From Eubacterium sp. (lineage in GTDB: Bacteria > Bacillota > Clostridia > Lachnospirales > Lachnospiraceae), in the NCBI GenBank assembly GCA_017433615.1, contig JAFRGW010000117.1:1-42640 (forward strand): 42,640 bases of DNA, written 5' to 3'. The notes below the pieces were generated by a model. It was not told where the DNA came from. It did not search any database and was given only the letters and a program-made list of their open reading frames with translations. Made by a program: the position numbers and the translations under genes. Shown piece after piece: positions 25,067 through 33,509 of this stretch (positions within the stretch are counted from its first letter, which is position 1; each line of letters starts with the position of its first letter).

Positions 25067-27439
25067 ATGACACTGCGAGAACTGGAAATCGGTAAAACTG
25101 CCGTTATTACGGCGGTCGGCGGAAAGGGAGCCCTGCGTCAGCACTTTCTGGACATGGGCGTGATTCCCGGCACCGAAGTAACCATTGAAAAATATGCGCC
25201 GATGGGCGACCCGATGGAACTGATGATCCACGGCTACCAGCTGACTCTCCGGCTTGCTGATGCGGAACAAATCTGTGTCGAGCCGGTTTCGGAACGGGCA
25301 CCGGCACAGACACCTGATCAGGACGATCTGGACTTCGACCATCCGCAGACAGGTGTTTCCCTGAAAACCGAGCATCCCGGACTGGGTGAGCGCGGCCGCT
25401 TTCATGAGAAGGCGACGGAGCATCCGCTGCCGGATATGACAACACTATCATTTGCACTTGTCGGCAACCAGAACAGCGGCAAAACGACGCTCTTCAATGC
25501 ACTGACCGGCGCCAACCAGCACGTGGGCAACTTCCCCGGCGTCACAGTCAGCCGGAAAGACGGTGTTATCAAAGGACACGCCTACACAAGAATCACGGAT
25601 CTTCCGGGCATTTACTCCATGTCGCCGTATACCAGCGAAGAGCTTGTGTCCCGCAGCTTCGTCATCAACGAAAAGCCGCACGCCATCATCAATATTGTCG
25701 ATGCCATGAACATCGAGCGGAATCTTTACCTGACCATGCAGCTTCTGGAAACAGGCATTCCGACCGTCATCGCGCTGAATATGATGGATGAAATCGCGGC
25801 CAACGGCGGCACCATCGACGTCAATCTGATGGAGGATCTTCTGGGTGTTCCGGTCATTCCGATCTCCGCCGCCAAGAATTCCGGTATTGAAGAACTGGTG
25901 GAACATGCCATTCATGTCGCGCACTTTCAGGAAAAGCCGGCGCGGCAGGATTTCTGTGATGAAAATGATCACAACGGAGCCGTTCACCGCTGTATCCACG
26001 CAATCATTCACCTGATCGAGGATCATGCGCTCCGGGCCGGTCTTCCTGTCCGCTTTGCGGCAGCAAAGGTCATTGAGGGGGATTCCCTCGTTCTGCAGCA
26101 GCTGGCACTGGACGCGAATGAGAGCAGCATGCTGGAGCACATCATTGTTCAGATGGAAAATGAGCGCGGCCTGGACCGCAGTGCCGCCATCGCCGATATG
26201 CGTTTTTCCTTTATTCAGAAGGTCTGCGCACAGACCGTTCATAAGCCGGTCGAGAGCAAAGAGCGAATCCGCAGCGAGCGGATTGACCGGATTCTGACCG
26301 GAAAATACACCGCCATCCCCGTTTTTATCGGGATTATGGCTCTGATCTTCTGGCTTACATTCAATGTGATTGGTGCCTGGCTGCAGGGTCTGCTGGAGAC
26401 CGGTATTGATCAACTCTCCGGGCTGGCAGATACCGCGCTGTCCGCGGCAGGTGTCAACGAAGCCATTCACGGGCTGATCATCGACGGCCTCTTTGCGGGC
26501 GTCGGCAGCGTGCTGAGCTTCCTGCCGATCATTGTGACGCTCTTCCTGTTTCTTTCACTGCTGGAAGACAGCGGCTATATAGCCCGCGTAGCATTTTTCA
26601 TGGATAAAATCTTACGGAGAATCGGCCTTTCCGGCCGCAGCATCGTACCGCTGCTGATCGGATTCGGCTGCACGGTTCCGGCTGTCATGTCCACACGGAC
26701 ACTTCCCAGTGAGCGCGACCGCAGGATGACCATTCTCCTGACGCCGTTTATGAGCTGTACTGCCAAGCTGCCGATTTATGGATTCTTTGTAAATGCATTT
26801 TTCCCTGAACAGAGCGGACTGATCATGGTCGGACTGTATCTTCTGGGCATAATCGTCGGTATCCTGGCGGCATCTTTTTACAGAAGGACACTGTTTCGCG
26901 GAGAAGCGGCACCCTTTGTCATGGAACTGCCGAACTATCGCATGCCCGGTGCCCGCAATGTCACCCAGCTGCTCTGGGAGAAAGCCAAGGATTTCCTGCA
27001 GCGTGCATTTTCGATTATACTGATTGCAACTGTCGTTGTCTGGTTCCTGCAGAGCTTTGATCTGCATCTGAACCTGATCCAGAACTCTGAAAACAGCATT
27101 CTGGCCGTAATCGCCGGCTGGATCGCTCCGCTCTTCCGCCCGCTCGGCATGGGGGACTGGCGTATCGCAACTTCACTGATCAGCGGCTTCATCGCAAAGG
27201 AAAGCGTCGTGGCAACCATGGAAATTCTGTTCGGCAAAAATGTCGGTGCCCTTCTGGCACCTGCCGCCGCAGCTTCCATGCTGGTCTTTTCCCTGCTGTA
27301 TACGCCGTGCGTCGCGGCAATTGCCTCAGTCCGGCGGGAACTCGGCGCCAAATACGCTGTCAACATGGTAATCTGGCAGTGCATGGTCGCGTGGATTGCC
27401 GCATTCGCAGCGCGGGGCATTTATCTGATACTTGCTTAG
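25067..27439 (+). CDS. feoB: FeoA-FeoB fusion, ferrous iron transporter
   Basis: A 790-residue fusion. Residues 1-75 are a FeoA SH3-like domain (FLDMGVIPGTEVTIEKYAPM, GDPMELMIHGYQLTLR). A linker of about 50 residues leads to the FeoB G domain at about 130: GNQNSGKTTLFN, NFPGVTV, DLPGIYS, NMMD. The G1 motif has Gln where FeoB usually has Pro (GNPNxGKT). The C-terminal membrane part has both Gate motifs (PLLIGFGCTVPAVMSTRTL and LLYTPCVAAIASVRRELG). It imports Fe2+ under low-oxygen conditions. No strong ribosome site precedes the ATG (AAAGGA lies about 15 bases upstream). A DtxR-like box covers the promoter. It is followed 78 bp later by a Cys-rich partner gene. Confidence 0.95.
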   Translation: MTLRELEIGKTAVITAVGGKGALRQHFLDMGVIPGTEVTIEKYAPMGDPMELMIHGYQLTLRLADAEQICVEPVSERAPAQTPDQDDLDFDHPQTGVSLKTEHPGLGERGRFHEKATEHPLPDMTTLSFALVGNQNSGKTTLFNALTGANQHVGNFPGVTVSRKDGVIKGHAYTRITDLPGIYSMSPYTSEELVSRSFVINEKPHAIINIVDAMNIERNLYLTMQLLETGIPTVIALNMMDEIAANGGTIDVNLMEDLLGVPVIPISAAKNSGIEELVEHAIHVAHFQEKPARQDFCDENDHNGAVHRCIHAIIHLIEDHALRAGLPVRFAAAKVIEGDSLVLQQLALDANESSMLEHIIVQMENERGLDRSAAIADMRFSFIQKVCAQTVHKPVESKERIRSERIDRILTGKYTAIPVFIGIMALIFWLTFNVIGAWLQGLLETGIDQLSGLADTALSAAGVNEAIHGLIIDGLFAGVGSVLSFLPIIVTLFLFLSLLEDSGYIARVAFFMDKILRRIGLSGRSIVPLLIGFGCTVPAVMSTRTLPSERDRRMTILLTPFMSCTAKLPIYGFFVNAFFPEQSGLIMVGLYLLGIIVGILAASFYRRTLFRGEAAPFVMELPNYRMPGARNVTQLLWEKAKDFLQRAFSIILIATVVVWFLQSFDLHLNLIQNSENSILAVIAGWIAPLFRPLGMGDWRIATSLISGFIAKESVVATMEILFGKNVGALLAPAAAASMLVFSLLYTPCVAAIASVRRELGAKYAVNMVIWQCMVAWIAAFAARGIYLILA

Positions 27440-27517
27440 TCTTCGCGTATAAAACGTGGCTGTGCAGTTCCGGCGATATTTATCACCTCGCATTACGAAA
27501 AAAGGAGTTCCAAAAAT

Positions 27518-27682
27518 ATGAACACATATGACATCCTTCTGATCATCATCCTCGCTGTCATCATTCTTGCAGCGCTTGTTTTCACGATCCGCAGAAAAAA
27601 GCAGGGCGGATGTGGATGCGGCTGTGCCGGCTGCGACGGACAGAACTGTCCGTCAGCCCGAAACACGCACCGCGGCCAATAA
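27518..27682 (+). CDS. FeoB-associated Cys-rich membrane peptide (54 aa)
   Basis: A short gene: MNTYDILLIIILAVIILAAL opens a single N-terminal membrane helix, then a basic RRKK and a tail GGCGCGCAGCDGQNC with five cysteines. This is the pattern of the FeoB-associated Cys-rich membrane protein family, thought to help Feo iron transport in Clostridia. AAAGGAG precedes the ATG. It lies 78 bp downstream of the feoAB fusion, same strand, so it belongs to that operon. A terminator follows at 27740-27778. Confidence 0.85.
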   Translation: MNTYDILLIIILAVIILAALVFTIRRKKQGGCGCGCAGCDGQNCPSARNTHRGQ

Positions 27683-27739
27683 ACATGCCGCCTGTCCGGC
27701 TGTTCTGAAGCCGGATTCTGACGCCTGTCTGCAGAATCG

Positions 27740-27778
27740 AAAAAGGTCTCTTCCGTTTTCAGCGAAAGAGACCTTTTT
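27740..27778. terminator. bidirectional terminator between convergent feo units
   Basis: AAAAAGGTCTCTT (27740-27752) pairs with AAGAGACCTTTTT (27766-27778). A T-run lies on both strands. Its right part overlaps the 3' end of the HMA-domain gene. Confidence 0.8.
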
Positions 27779-28004
27779 TCTTATGTTCTTCTTCTTTTAC
27801 CTCACCGGCTTCGTATCCGGTGTCTGCGATCACCTGTTTGAGTTTTGCCGCATCCAGCGGTTCTTCTGACAGGATCACTGTCTCGCATTTACTGCGGGAT
27901 GATGTAACCTTCTTTACTTTGAAGTTTTTCCGGACTGCTTCATTGATGTGTGTTTCACACATGCCGCACATCATGCCGTCCACACCGATGGTTGTCTTGA
28001 TCAT
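27759..28004 (-). CDS. HMA-domain metal-binding protein (81 aa)
   Basis: A single heavy-metal-associated domain with the metal loop GMMCGMCETHIN (C-x-x-C), followed by the ferredoxin-like strand/helix pattern (EAVRKNFKVKKV, LKQVIADTGYEA). The C-terminus is charged (EVKEEEHKKKGLFR). The start at 28004 (MIKTTIGVDG) has AGAGGTG just upstream; a longer frame adds 21 unlikely residues. It is the last gene of the minus-strand feoA-feoA-feoB unit. Such proteins usually handle Cu+ or Zn2+; the feo context may mean metal buffering, but that is not shown. Confidence 0.85.
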   Translation of the reverse strand: MIKTTIGVDGMMCGMCETHINEAVRKNFKVKKVTSSRSKCETVILSEEPLDAAKLKQVIADTGYEAGEVKEEEHKKKGLFR

Positions 28005-28103
28005 ACTTACACCTCTTATCTTCCGGTTTTCCCGGAGGCTGTGTGCCTTTATCCATGGATCTGTCATTTTCCCGGGATCTGCATAGTTTCCTTGTCTGCA
28101 GCT

Positions 28104-28289
28104 TTATTTCTGCTTTACGTGATGCGCACAGCCGCTGCACCCGGAACAGGATCCGGAGCAGCCAGAACAGCCGCCGCTGCATCCGCCGCAGCCGCCGCTT
28201 TTATGTCCTTTGTAGATTTCTCTGCTGCACACTGCCACAAGTCCCGCGACCATAAGTGCTGCAATTACCGGTCCGATGACTGCCATCAT
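28104..28289 (-). CDS. FeoB-associated Cys-rich membrane peptide (61 aa)
   Basis: A 61-residue peptide starting MMAVIGPVIAALMVAGLVAV, one membrane helix, followed by a repeating GGCSGCSG-type tail with eight cysteines ending CAHHVKQK. The His pair may add metal ligands. AAGGGAG lies nine bases before the chosen ATG at 28289, whereas an ATG three codons earlier overlaps that site. It is the second member of this family in the window, here on the minus strand behind feoB. A dispersed repeat (copy C) lies directly upstream. Confidence 0.85.
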   Translation of the reverse strand: MMAVIGPVIAALMVAGLVAVCSREIYKGHKSGGCGGCSGGCSGCSGSCSGCSGCAHHVKQK

Positions 28290-28309
28290 ATTCAGCATCT
28301 CCCTTCTGA

Positions 28310-28350
28310 TTCAAGTCCCGCCTGGCGCGGGGACTGATCCACTGAGTTCA
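28310..28350 (+). repeat. dispersed intergenic repeat, copy C (short form)
   Basis: TTCAAGTCCCGCCTGGCGCG followed by GGGACTGATCCACTGAGTTCA. The AGTCCCGC and GCGGGGACT parts can pair. It joins the hairpin variant and the GACTGATCCACTGAGTT tail of copies A, B and D in one element. Confidence 0.85.
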
Positions 28351-28396
28351 AAAAAAGAGGACCTGTCCTGCGAAGGAAATATCCTCCGCAGGACAG
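28351..28396 (-). terminator. terminator after feoB
   Basis: CTGTCCTGCG (28363-28372) pairs with CGCAGGACAG (28387-28396); on the minus strand a run of seven T follows (28351-28357). It may reduce expression of the Cys-rich peptide and HMA genes relative to feoB. Confidence 0.75.
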
Positions 28397-28494
28397 ATGT
28401 CTGTACAGCAGGTTATTATGGCTTATCTGGATGGTACATGTCCTGCTGTAAGCAATATCTTATCATTCTTTCACAGTCAGCCTGCATGTTCTGA

Positions 28495-30786
28495 TCATGC
28501 ACCTGCTGCGTCAACTGATGTCAGTGTTCTTCTTCCTGCTTCCGGCTTGTAACCTTTGCGGAACAGCAGGTAAAGGATCACTGCGATCAGCACAAATCCG
28601 ACGATTGTTCCAAAGTTAAATGCAACTGTTCCCGTGAACAGGCCGCCGACCTGATATGCGATCAGGGCGAGTGCATATGCCCAGATTGTCATGTAGCCGA
28701 TTGCCGCCCAGGTCCATTTTGCGTTGTTCATCTCACGCTTGATTGCGCCGATTGCTGCGAAGCACGGTGCGCAGAGCAGGTTGAAGATCATGAATGCGAA
28801 TGCAGAAATCGGTGTGTAGTCCGCTGCCACACGATCCCAGATCTGATCGCCGTTCTCTTCAAGCTCGCCGCCTGCTTCTTCATCATAGTTGTACAGAACG
28901 CCGAAGGTACCGACAACTTCTTCTTTTGCCACAAGACCGGTTACGGTTGCGACGGTTGGTTTCCAGGTTCCGAATCCGAGCGGACGGAATACGAAGGATA
29001 CGCCGTTGCCGACACTTGCCAGCAGAGAAGCGTCCATCGGGTTTACATCCTCTTCCGGAATGTTCATTCTGTCAGCAATATCTGCGACAGCCTGCTCAGT
29101 AACGATTGTCTCGTCTTCAAACAGGTTGTCAACCATGCCGAAATGTCCGTTAACGCTTCCGAAGGAGCTCAGGAACCAGATAATGATTGAAGAAACAACG
29201 ATGACAGAACCTGCACGCTTGATGAAGGACCAGCCGCGCTCCCATGTTGCGCGGAGCACGTTGCCGACGGACGGTACATGGTATGCCGGCAGCTCCATAA
29301 CGAAGGGAGCCGGCTCGCCTGCGAATGCTTTAAATTTCTTCAGGATAATACCGGAAAGGATTACAGAACCGATTCCGATGAAGTAAGCGGATGCTGCGAT
29401 CAGTGGGGATCCGCCGAACAGCGCACCTGCGATCAGGCCGATGATCGGCAGCTTTGCGCCGCACGGCATGAAGGTTGTCGTCATAACCGTCATCTTGCGG
29501 TCGCGGTCATTTTCGATGGTTCTGGATGCCATGACACCCGGAACGCCGCAGCCGGTTGCAACCAGACACGGAATGAAGGATTTTCCGGACAGTCCGAACT
29601 GACGGAAAATACGGTCCATGACAAATGCGACACGTGCCATGTAGCCGATATCCTCAAGGATTGCCAACAGCAGGAACAGGACGAGCATCTGCGGAACGAA
29701 TCCGAGAACTGCGCCGACACCTGCAACGATACCGTCCTGAATCAGGCCGTACAGTGCAGTGCCTTCTGCGACATGCAGTGCACCGAGCAGACTGTCGAAG
29801 AATCCCGGAACCCACTCGCCGAAGATGACGTCATTTGCAAAATCAGTTGCTGCCGTACCGATTGATACTTTCCAGCCGCCCATCGCGATCGCATAGATCA
29901 GGAACATGACAACTGCGAAAATCGGAAGACCGAGCACGCGGTTGGTCACGATCTTATCGATCTTATCGGATGTTGTGAGGCTGTGTTCTGCCTGTTTTTT
30001 CCGGACAGCCTTTTTGCAGACCTTACTGATATAGTTATAGCGCTCATTTGTGACGATGGATTCCGCATCATCATCCAGTTCAGCTTCACAGTCTGCGATG
30101 TGTCCTCTGATCTCTTCGAGGACCGCCGGTACAAATTTCAGGTCTTCCATGACCTTCTCATCATTCTCAAAGACCTTGATCGCGAACCAGCGCAGGTAAC
30201 GCTTGTCCTCGATCATGCTCTCGATCGACTCTTCGATGTGTGCGATGCAGTGCTCAACACTTCCCTCGAAGACGTGCGGACGCTCACCCTTCATGCTGCT
30301 TGCTGCCGCTGCGACAACTGCATTGGCAACATTCTGTGTGCCGTCGCCCTTCAGCGCGCTCATCTCCAGAACTTTACAGCCCAGTTCCTTCTCCAGTGCC
30401 TTTACATCAATGGAATCACCGTTCTTGCGGACGATATCCATCATGTTGATGGCAATTACTGTCGGGATGCCAAGCTCAAGCAGCTGTGTTGTCAGATACA
30501 GGTTACGCTCGATGTTGGTGCCGTCCACGATATTCAGGATTGCATCCGGCTTTTCATTTACCAGATACTGACGGGATACCACTTCCTCCAGGGTATACGG
30601 GGAAAGTGAATAGATTCCCGGCAGATCCTGGATGATTACATCCTTATGTCCTTTGAGTTTACCTTCTTTCTTTTCAACCGTAACGCCCGGCCAGTTGCCG
30701 ACGTACTGGTTGGAGCCGGTCAGACTGTTGAACAGGGTAGTTTTACCGCAGTTCGGGTTGCCGGCCAGTGCAATTTTGACACTCAT
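28495..30786 (-). CDS. feoB: ferrous iron transport protein B
   Basis: A 763-residue canonical FeoB. G-domain motifs: GNPNCGKTTLFN at the N-terminus, NWPGVTVEKKEG, DLPGIYSLSPYT, NMMD. The membrane part contains Gate motifs (LVATGCGVPGVMASRTIEND and LLCAPCFAAIGAIKREM). It uses GTP binding to drive or gate Fe2+ uptake. A GAGGGAGGAA site precedes the ATG. Two feoA genes lie upstream on the same strand, but the gap between the second feoA and feoB is 146 bp and holds a 16-bp tandem repeat. Unlike the fusion at 25067, it keeps the standard G1 motif. Confidence 0.97.
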   Translation of the reverse strand: MSVKIALAGNPNCGKTTLFNSLTGSNQYVGNWPGVTVEKKEGKLKGHKDVIIQDLPGIYSLSPYTLEEVVSRQYLVNEKPDAILNIVDGTNIERNLYLTTQLLELGIPTVIAINMMDIVRKNGDSIDVKALEKELGCKVLEMSALKGDGTQNVANAVVAAAASSMKGERPHVFEGSVEHCIAHIEESIESMIEDKRYLRWFAIKVFENDEKVMEDLKFVPAVLEEIRGHIADCEAELDDDAESIVTNERYNYISKVCKKAVRKKQAEHSLTTSDKIDKIVTNRVLGLPIFAVVMFLIYAIAMGGWKVSIGTAATDFANDVIFGEWVPGFFDSLLGALHVAEGTALYGLIQDGIVAGVGAVLGFVPQMLVLFLLLAILEDIGYMARVAFVMDRIFRQFGLSGKSFIPCLVATGCGVPGVMASRTIENDRDRKMTVMTTTFMPCGAKLPIIGLIAGALFGGSPLIAASAYFIGIGSVILSGIILKKFKAFAGEPAPFVMELPAYHVPSVGNVLRATWERGWSFIKRAGSVIVVSSIIIWFLSSFGSVNGHFGMVDNLFEDETIVTEQAVADIADRMNIPEEDVNPMDASLLASVGNGVSFVFRPLGFGTWKPTVATVTGLVAKEEVVGTFGVLYNYDEEAGGELEENGDQIWDRVAADYTPISAFAFMIFNLLCAPCFAAIGAIKREMNNAKWTWAAIGYMTIWAYALALIAYQVGGLFTGTVAFNFGTIVGFVLIAVILYLLFRKGYKPEAGRRTLTSVDAAGA

Positions 30787-30835
30787 GTCGTTCCTCCCTC
30801 ATGTTTACTGCATATCTCTTAAATGTATTGAACCA

Positions 30836-30899
30836 TTTCAGATGCTTCTGGTTTCAGGTGCTTTTCGTTTCAGATGCTTCTGGTTTCAGATGCTTCCCT
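30836..30899. repeat. 16-bp tandem repeat in the feoA-feoB gap
   Basis: Four units of 16 bp begin at 30836, 30852, 30868 and 30884, each TTTCAGRTGCTTYTSG-like; the first and third are the same. The array lies in the transcribed leader between feoA and feoB. Confidence 0.85.
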
Positions 30900-30932
30900 T
30901 CCCGGAAACTTCTGATTCAGGCGCCTCTTAAC

Positions 30933-31154
30933 TTACTCCACCTCGATAAGTTCTGCGTCACCCTTGCGCACGGAAAGCTCATAGCCGCGCACATTCAGCT
31001 CCATCGGATCACCGAGCGGGGCAACCTTGCGGACAAAAATCTCTGTCCCTCTTGTAATGCCCATGTCCATGATCCGGCGCTTGACCGGGCCTTCTCCGTG
31101 CAGCTTTACCACTTTGCAGGTACCGCCGACACTGACATCCTTAAGTGTTTTCAT
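30933..31154 (-). CDS. feoA: FeoA family protein
   Basis: A 73-residue SH3-like FeoA domain protein: MKTLKDVSVGGTCKVVKLHG, then RRIMDMGITRGTEIFVRKVA and GDPMELNVRGYELSVRKGDA, the full family pattern. FeoA is a small cytoplasmic partner that binds FeoB and affects its GTPase cycle. GGGAGGAAGAATC precedes the ATG, and the same leader ATGAGGGAGGAA recurs before feoB. It lies 38 bp downstream of the first feoA. Confidence 0.95.
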   Translation of the reverse strand: MKTLKDVSVGGTCKVVKLHGEGPVKRRIMDMGITRGTEIFVRKVAPLGDPMELNVRGYELSVRKGDAELIEVE

Positions 31155-31192
31155 GATTCTTCCTCCCTCATTTCTATGTTAAAAGACTTGTT

Positions 31193-31405
31193 TCAGAACT
31201 GAACTCTTCTTGCAAGCTTTTCATCCAGTGCAATACGTCCGCTCTTTACCTGCAGAATCATATTGCCGCCGTTGTTCTGTACAACCGTGACGTTAATTCC
31301 TTCAATCATACCGAGTTCATTCAGGTGGCGTTGTATCTCATCTTTTCCGATAATCCGCTTTACCTGTACGGTTTCGCCCGGATTTGCCATTGTAATGGGC
31401 ATCAT
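31193..31405 (-). CDS. feoA: FeoA family protein (first copy)
   Basis: A 70-residue FeoA-domain protein starting MMPITMANPGETVQVKRIIG, with LNELGMIEGINVTVVQNNGG and the end LKSG-like VKSGRIALDEKLARRV. It diverges from the second copy and lacks the GDPMEL segment, having NGGNMILQ instead. That pattern is usual when two FeoA proteins serve one FeoB. GGAGG precedes the ATG; the start may be one codon later. It is the first gene of the operon, downstream of a promoter rich in TAACTAA repeats. Confidence 0.92.
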   Translation of the reverse strand: MMPITMANPGETVQVKRIIGKDEIQRHLNELGMIEGINVTVVQNNGGNMILQVKSGRIALDEKLARRVQF

Positions 31406-31447
31406 AGCGTACCTCCATAAGCCAGTCAGAGCATAGATAGTTTAATA

Positions 31448-31515
31448 TAACTAATTGCAACAGTTATTTTAGCATAACTAACTAAAATGTCAATAGTTGT
31501 AACTAACCACTAGTT
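31448..31515 (-). promoter_or_regulatory. feoA-feoA-feoB promoter with clustered TAACTAA/TTAGTTA sites
   Basis: Minus strand TTGACA (31488-31493), 16-bp spacer, TAAAAT (31466-31471). TAACTAA occurs at 31448, 31475 (extended) and 31500. Palindromes: AGTTAT-N6-ATAACT (31462-31479), TAGTT-GT-AACTA (31494-31505) and AACTA-N5-TAGTT (31501-31515). The sites cover -10, spacer and -35, as for a metal-dependent DtxR/MntR-type repressor. Confidence 0.6.
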
Positions 31516-31608
31516 GAGACATCGTCGCAATATTGTGCGATTTCACTATAATCTTTATAATCCTTCATTCGCGTATACCCGTCTTTACTCCGTTTCGGGC
31601 AAAGTAAA

Positions 31609-31658
31609 AGCCCTGACCACATGCATAATGCATTGTGATCAGGGCTGCTGTTTTTTTT
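31609..31658. terminator. strong bidirectional terminator
   Basis: AGCCCTGA and CAGGGCT arms (31609-31646) with inner pairing of CACA/TGTG and ATGCAT segments; TTTTTTTT follows on the plus strand (31651-31658) and CTTTTACTTT on the minus strand. It ends the gene at 31673. Confidence 0.8.
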
Positions 31659-31672
31659 CGCGGCGGGAATCA

Positions 31673-33463
31673 TTATCCAAGACTGCTCTCTGAAATCGAG
31701 GTCATGGTCAGTACAACGGGTGTATAGTGATGCACAGTATGTTCCTCAAAAAATGTCCCTTTCAGCTCAGCCATCTTTCCGCTGTCTGCGAACTGACTGA
31801 GCTGTGCATCATCACCGTTAAGCTGAACTGCATACAAAAGCATCTCCTCTCCGCCCGATGTCTTCAGCCGGAGCGGCGAATACAGGTTCAGAGCCAGGCA
31901 TTCCTCTGCGTCTGTTTCATTATAATATCCCTGAAAAGAACTGATAGTTCCTGTCAGCGTCACTTCTTCTGAATCTCCGCCTCCGGCAGAGGACATATCA
32001 ATAAAGTAGGTCGAGTTCCCGCCTTCAGATCCGCTTCCCCGGTCAGCCGCATCACGGACCAGACTGTCGCTGGCACTATACCCGTCCTCTCCCCAGTGGT
32101 TTTCCAGAAAGTCCTGCTGATCTGCATAGAGATAATACTTCTGATCCCCTTTTTCTGGCAGATACAGGATACATCCCGCATCCGTCTCCTGATCCGGCAG
32201 TCTTGAAATCCCGAGAATACTGGAAGACATTTTCAGCCTCTGTCCGCCCGGCCGCGTCCAGTCACCTTCGTATTGCAGAAAATGACTGCCCATGAACTGT
32301 TTTCTCGTCTCCGCACTGTTTCCGGTCTTCCAGAGACCGGCGACAACATTCTGAACCGCCCGGAAATATTCGGAAAAGGACGCATCGTCACCTTCTGTAA
32401 ATCCGCGGAACACGGTCATCCGGTCCTGGACCTGCTTCATCATGGCTGCGCCGAGATTGTCCGGTGCCTCGATCCGATACCCGTCAGAATGATTTCCCAG
32501 ATAGATTACAGGGACTCTTTTCGCCTGCACTTCATTGACCGCCTGCGCGATTGTTTCGTCTTCGCCCCCGCCCGCAATGATAATACCGGCATAACCCAAT
32601 TCAGCTGCTTCCGCGATAAATCCGGCAATTCTGTCATGCGAAACTTCAAATGCAGATGAGGGCAGCGTATCATCTGTCAGTGCGCCTGCAGCCCCCTCCG
32701 CAAACAGACCTGTCCAGTTGTATCCCAGTCCAAGCCGCGCATCTGACAGGATTAGGACGGTCGGCCGGTCAGTTGAATCCGGTCCGGGCAGCGGCTCTGT
32801 ATCGGCCAGAGTAATTACTTTCGGATACTGTCCACTCGTAAGTTCTGTCCATTTCTTTTCCGATGATGAACCGCCGCTTTCACCCGTGTCAGTATCAGTT
32901 TCTGTGTCCGTCTCTGTGTTCGTTTCTGCGGCGGTTTCCTCTGTTTCATCCCCGGATCCGCCCGCCACTATGTCCCCTGCTGAACTGTCTGTATCTGCAC
33001 TTTCGGAAGTAGTTTCTTCAGAAGCACTACTGAACCAATGCCCGCCCAGATCTATGTCCTGCGGCTTATCAATATACTTTTCTTTAACGTATTCCCAACC
33101 GATATACAAAATGAAGCATGCCGCCAGAAGCAGAATAAACGAAATGACCGGGTGGTTTTTCTTCGGCTTCTGTGCCGGTACTCCGGCCGGATCCCCGTCG
33201 GAGTTGTTTGTCCTCACAGCATCCTCTGCTGCTGCAGTCTTCTGTGTCTTTCCGACGGTCTGTGTTCCGTCTGTCTGCTGTGTCTTCCCGGCATTCTGCG
33301 GTCCTGCAGCCTGCTGTGTCTTCCCGGCATTCTGCGGTCCTGCAGCCTGCTGTGTCTTCCCGGCGGTCTGCGCGTCTGTATTCTGCCTGCGCTTTTTTTC
33401 CGGAATGATCTCATACTCTGCGAATGTCGGTTTTATATGTAATGATCTCTTACGCAGCTGCAT
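31673..33463 (-). CDS. membrane-anchored protein with periplasmic-binding-like domain
   Basis: A 596-residue type II membrane protein. The cytoplasmic N-terminus (1-103) has about four 12-residue repeats (GKTQQAAGPQNA), then one membrane helix at about 105-123 (VISFILLLAACFILYIGWEY). Outside are an acidic Ser/Thr/Glu linker and a globular region resembling type 1 periplasmic-binding domains (RPTVLILSDARLGLGYNW, ELGYAGIIIAGGG, VQAKRVPVIYLGNHSDGY). The last 90 residues look OB-like, with GTFFEEHTVHHYTPVVLTM, close to the DUF4431 signature as I recall it. No kinase, methyl-accepting or transporter domain is seen. I start at 33463 (MQLRKRSL), with GGGG seven bases upstream. Function unknown; a sugar or signal sensor is possible. 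Confidence 0.8.
   Translation of the reverse strand: MQLRKRSLHIKPTFAEYEIIPEKKRRQNTDAQTAGKTQQAAGPQNAGKTQQAAGPQNAGKTQQTDGTQTVGKTQKTAAAEDAVRTNNSDGDPAGVPAQKPKKNHPVISFILLLAACFILYIGWEYVKEKYIDKPQDIDLGGHWFSSASEETTSESADTDSSAGDIVAGGSGDETEETAAETNTETDTETDTDTGESGGSSSEKKWTELTSGQYPKVITLADTEPLPGPDSTDRPTVLILSDARLGLGYNWTGLFAEGAAGALTDDTLPSSAFEVSHDRIAGFIAEAAELGYAGIIIAGGGEDETIAQAVNEVQAKRVPVIYLGNHSDGYRIEAPDNLGAAMMKQVQDRMTVFRGFTEGDDASFSEYFRAVQNVVAGLWKTGNSAETRKQFMGSHFLQYEGDWTRPGGQRLKMSSSILGISRLPDQETDAGCILYLPEKGDQKYYLYADQQDFLENHWGEDGYSASDSLVRDAADRGSGSEGGNSTYFIDMSSAGGGDSEEVTLTGTISSFQGYYNETDAEECLALNLYSPLRLKTSGGEEMLLYAVQLNGDDAQLSQFADSGKMAELKGTFFEEHTVHHYTPVVLTMTSISESSLG
33240..33383 (-). repeat. 36-bp tandem repeat in the binding-like protein gene
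   Basis: Units start at 33240, 33276, 33312 and 33348. Units 33276-33311 and 33312-33347 are exact copies (TGCTGTGTCTTCCCGGCATT...). They encode the 12-residue cytoplasmic repeats. Exact copies imply recent duplication. Confidence 0.92.
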
Positions 33464-33509
33464 AATTGCCCCATTCTTTGTTTCTGTCAAATCGTCTTAT
33501 ACATTGCCG

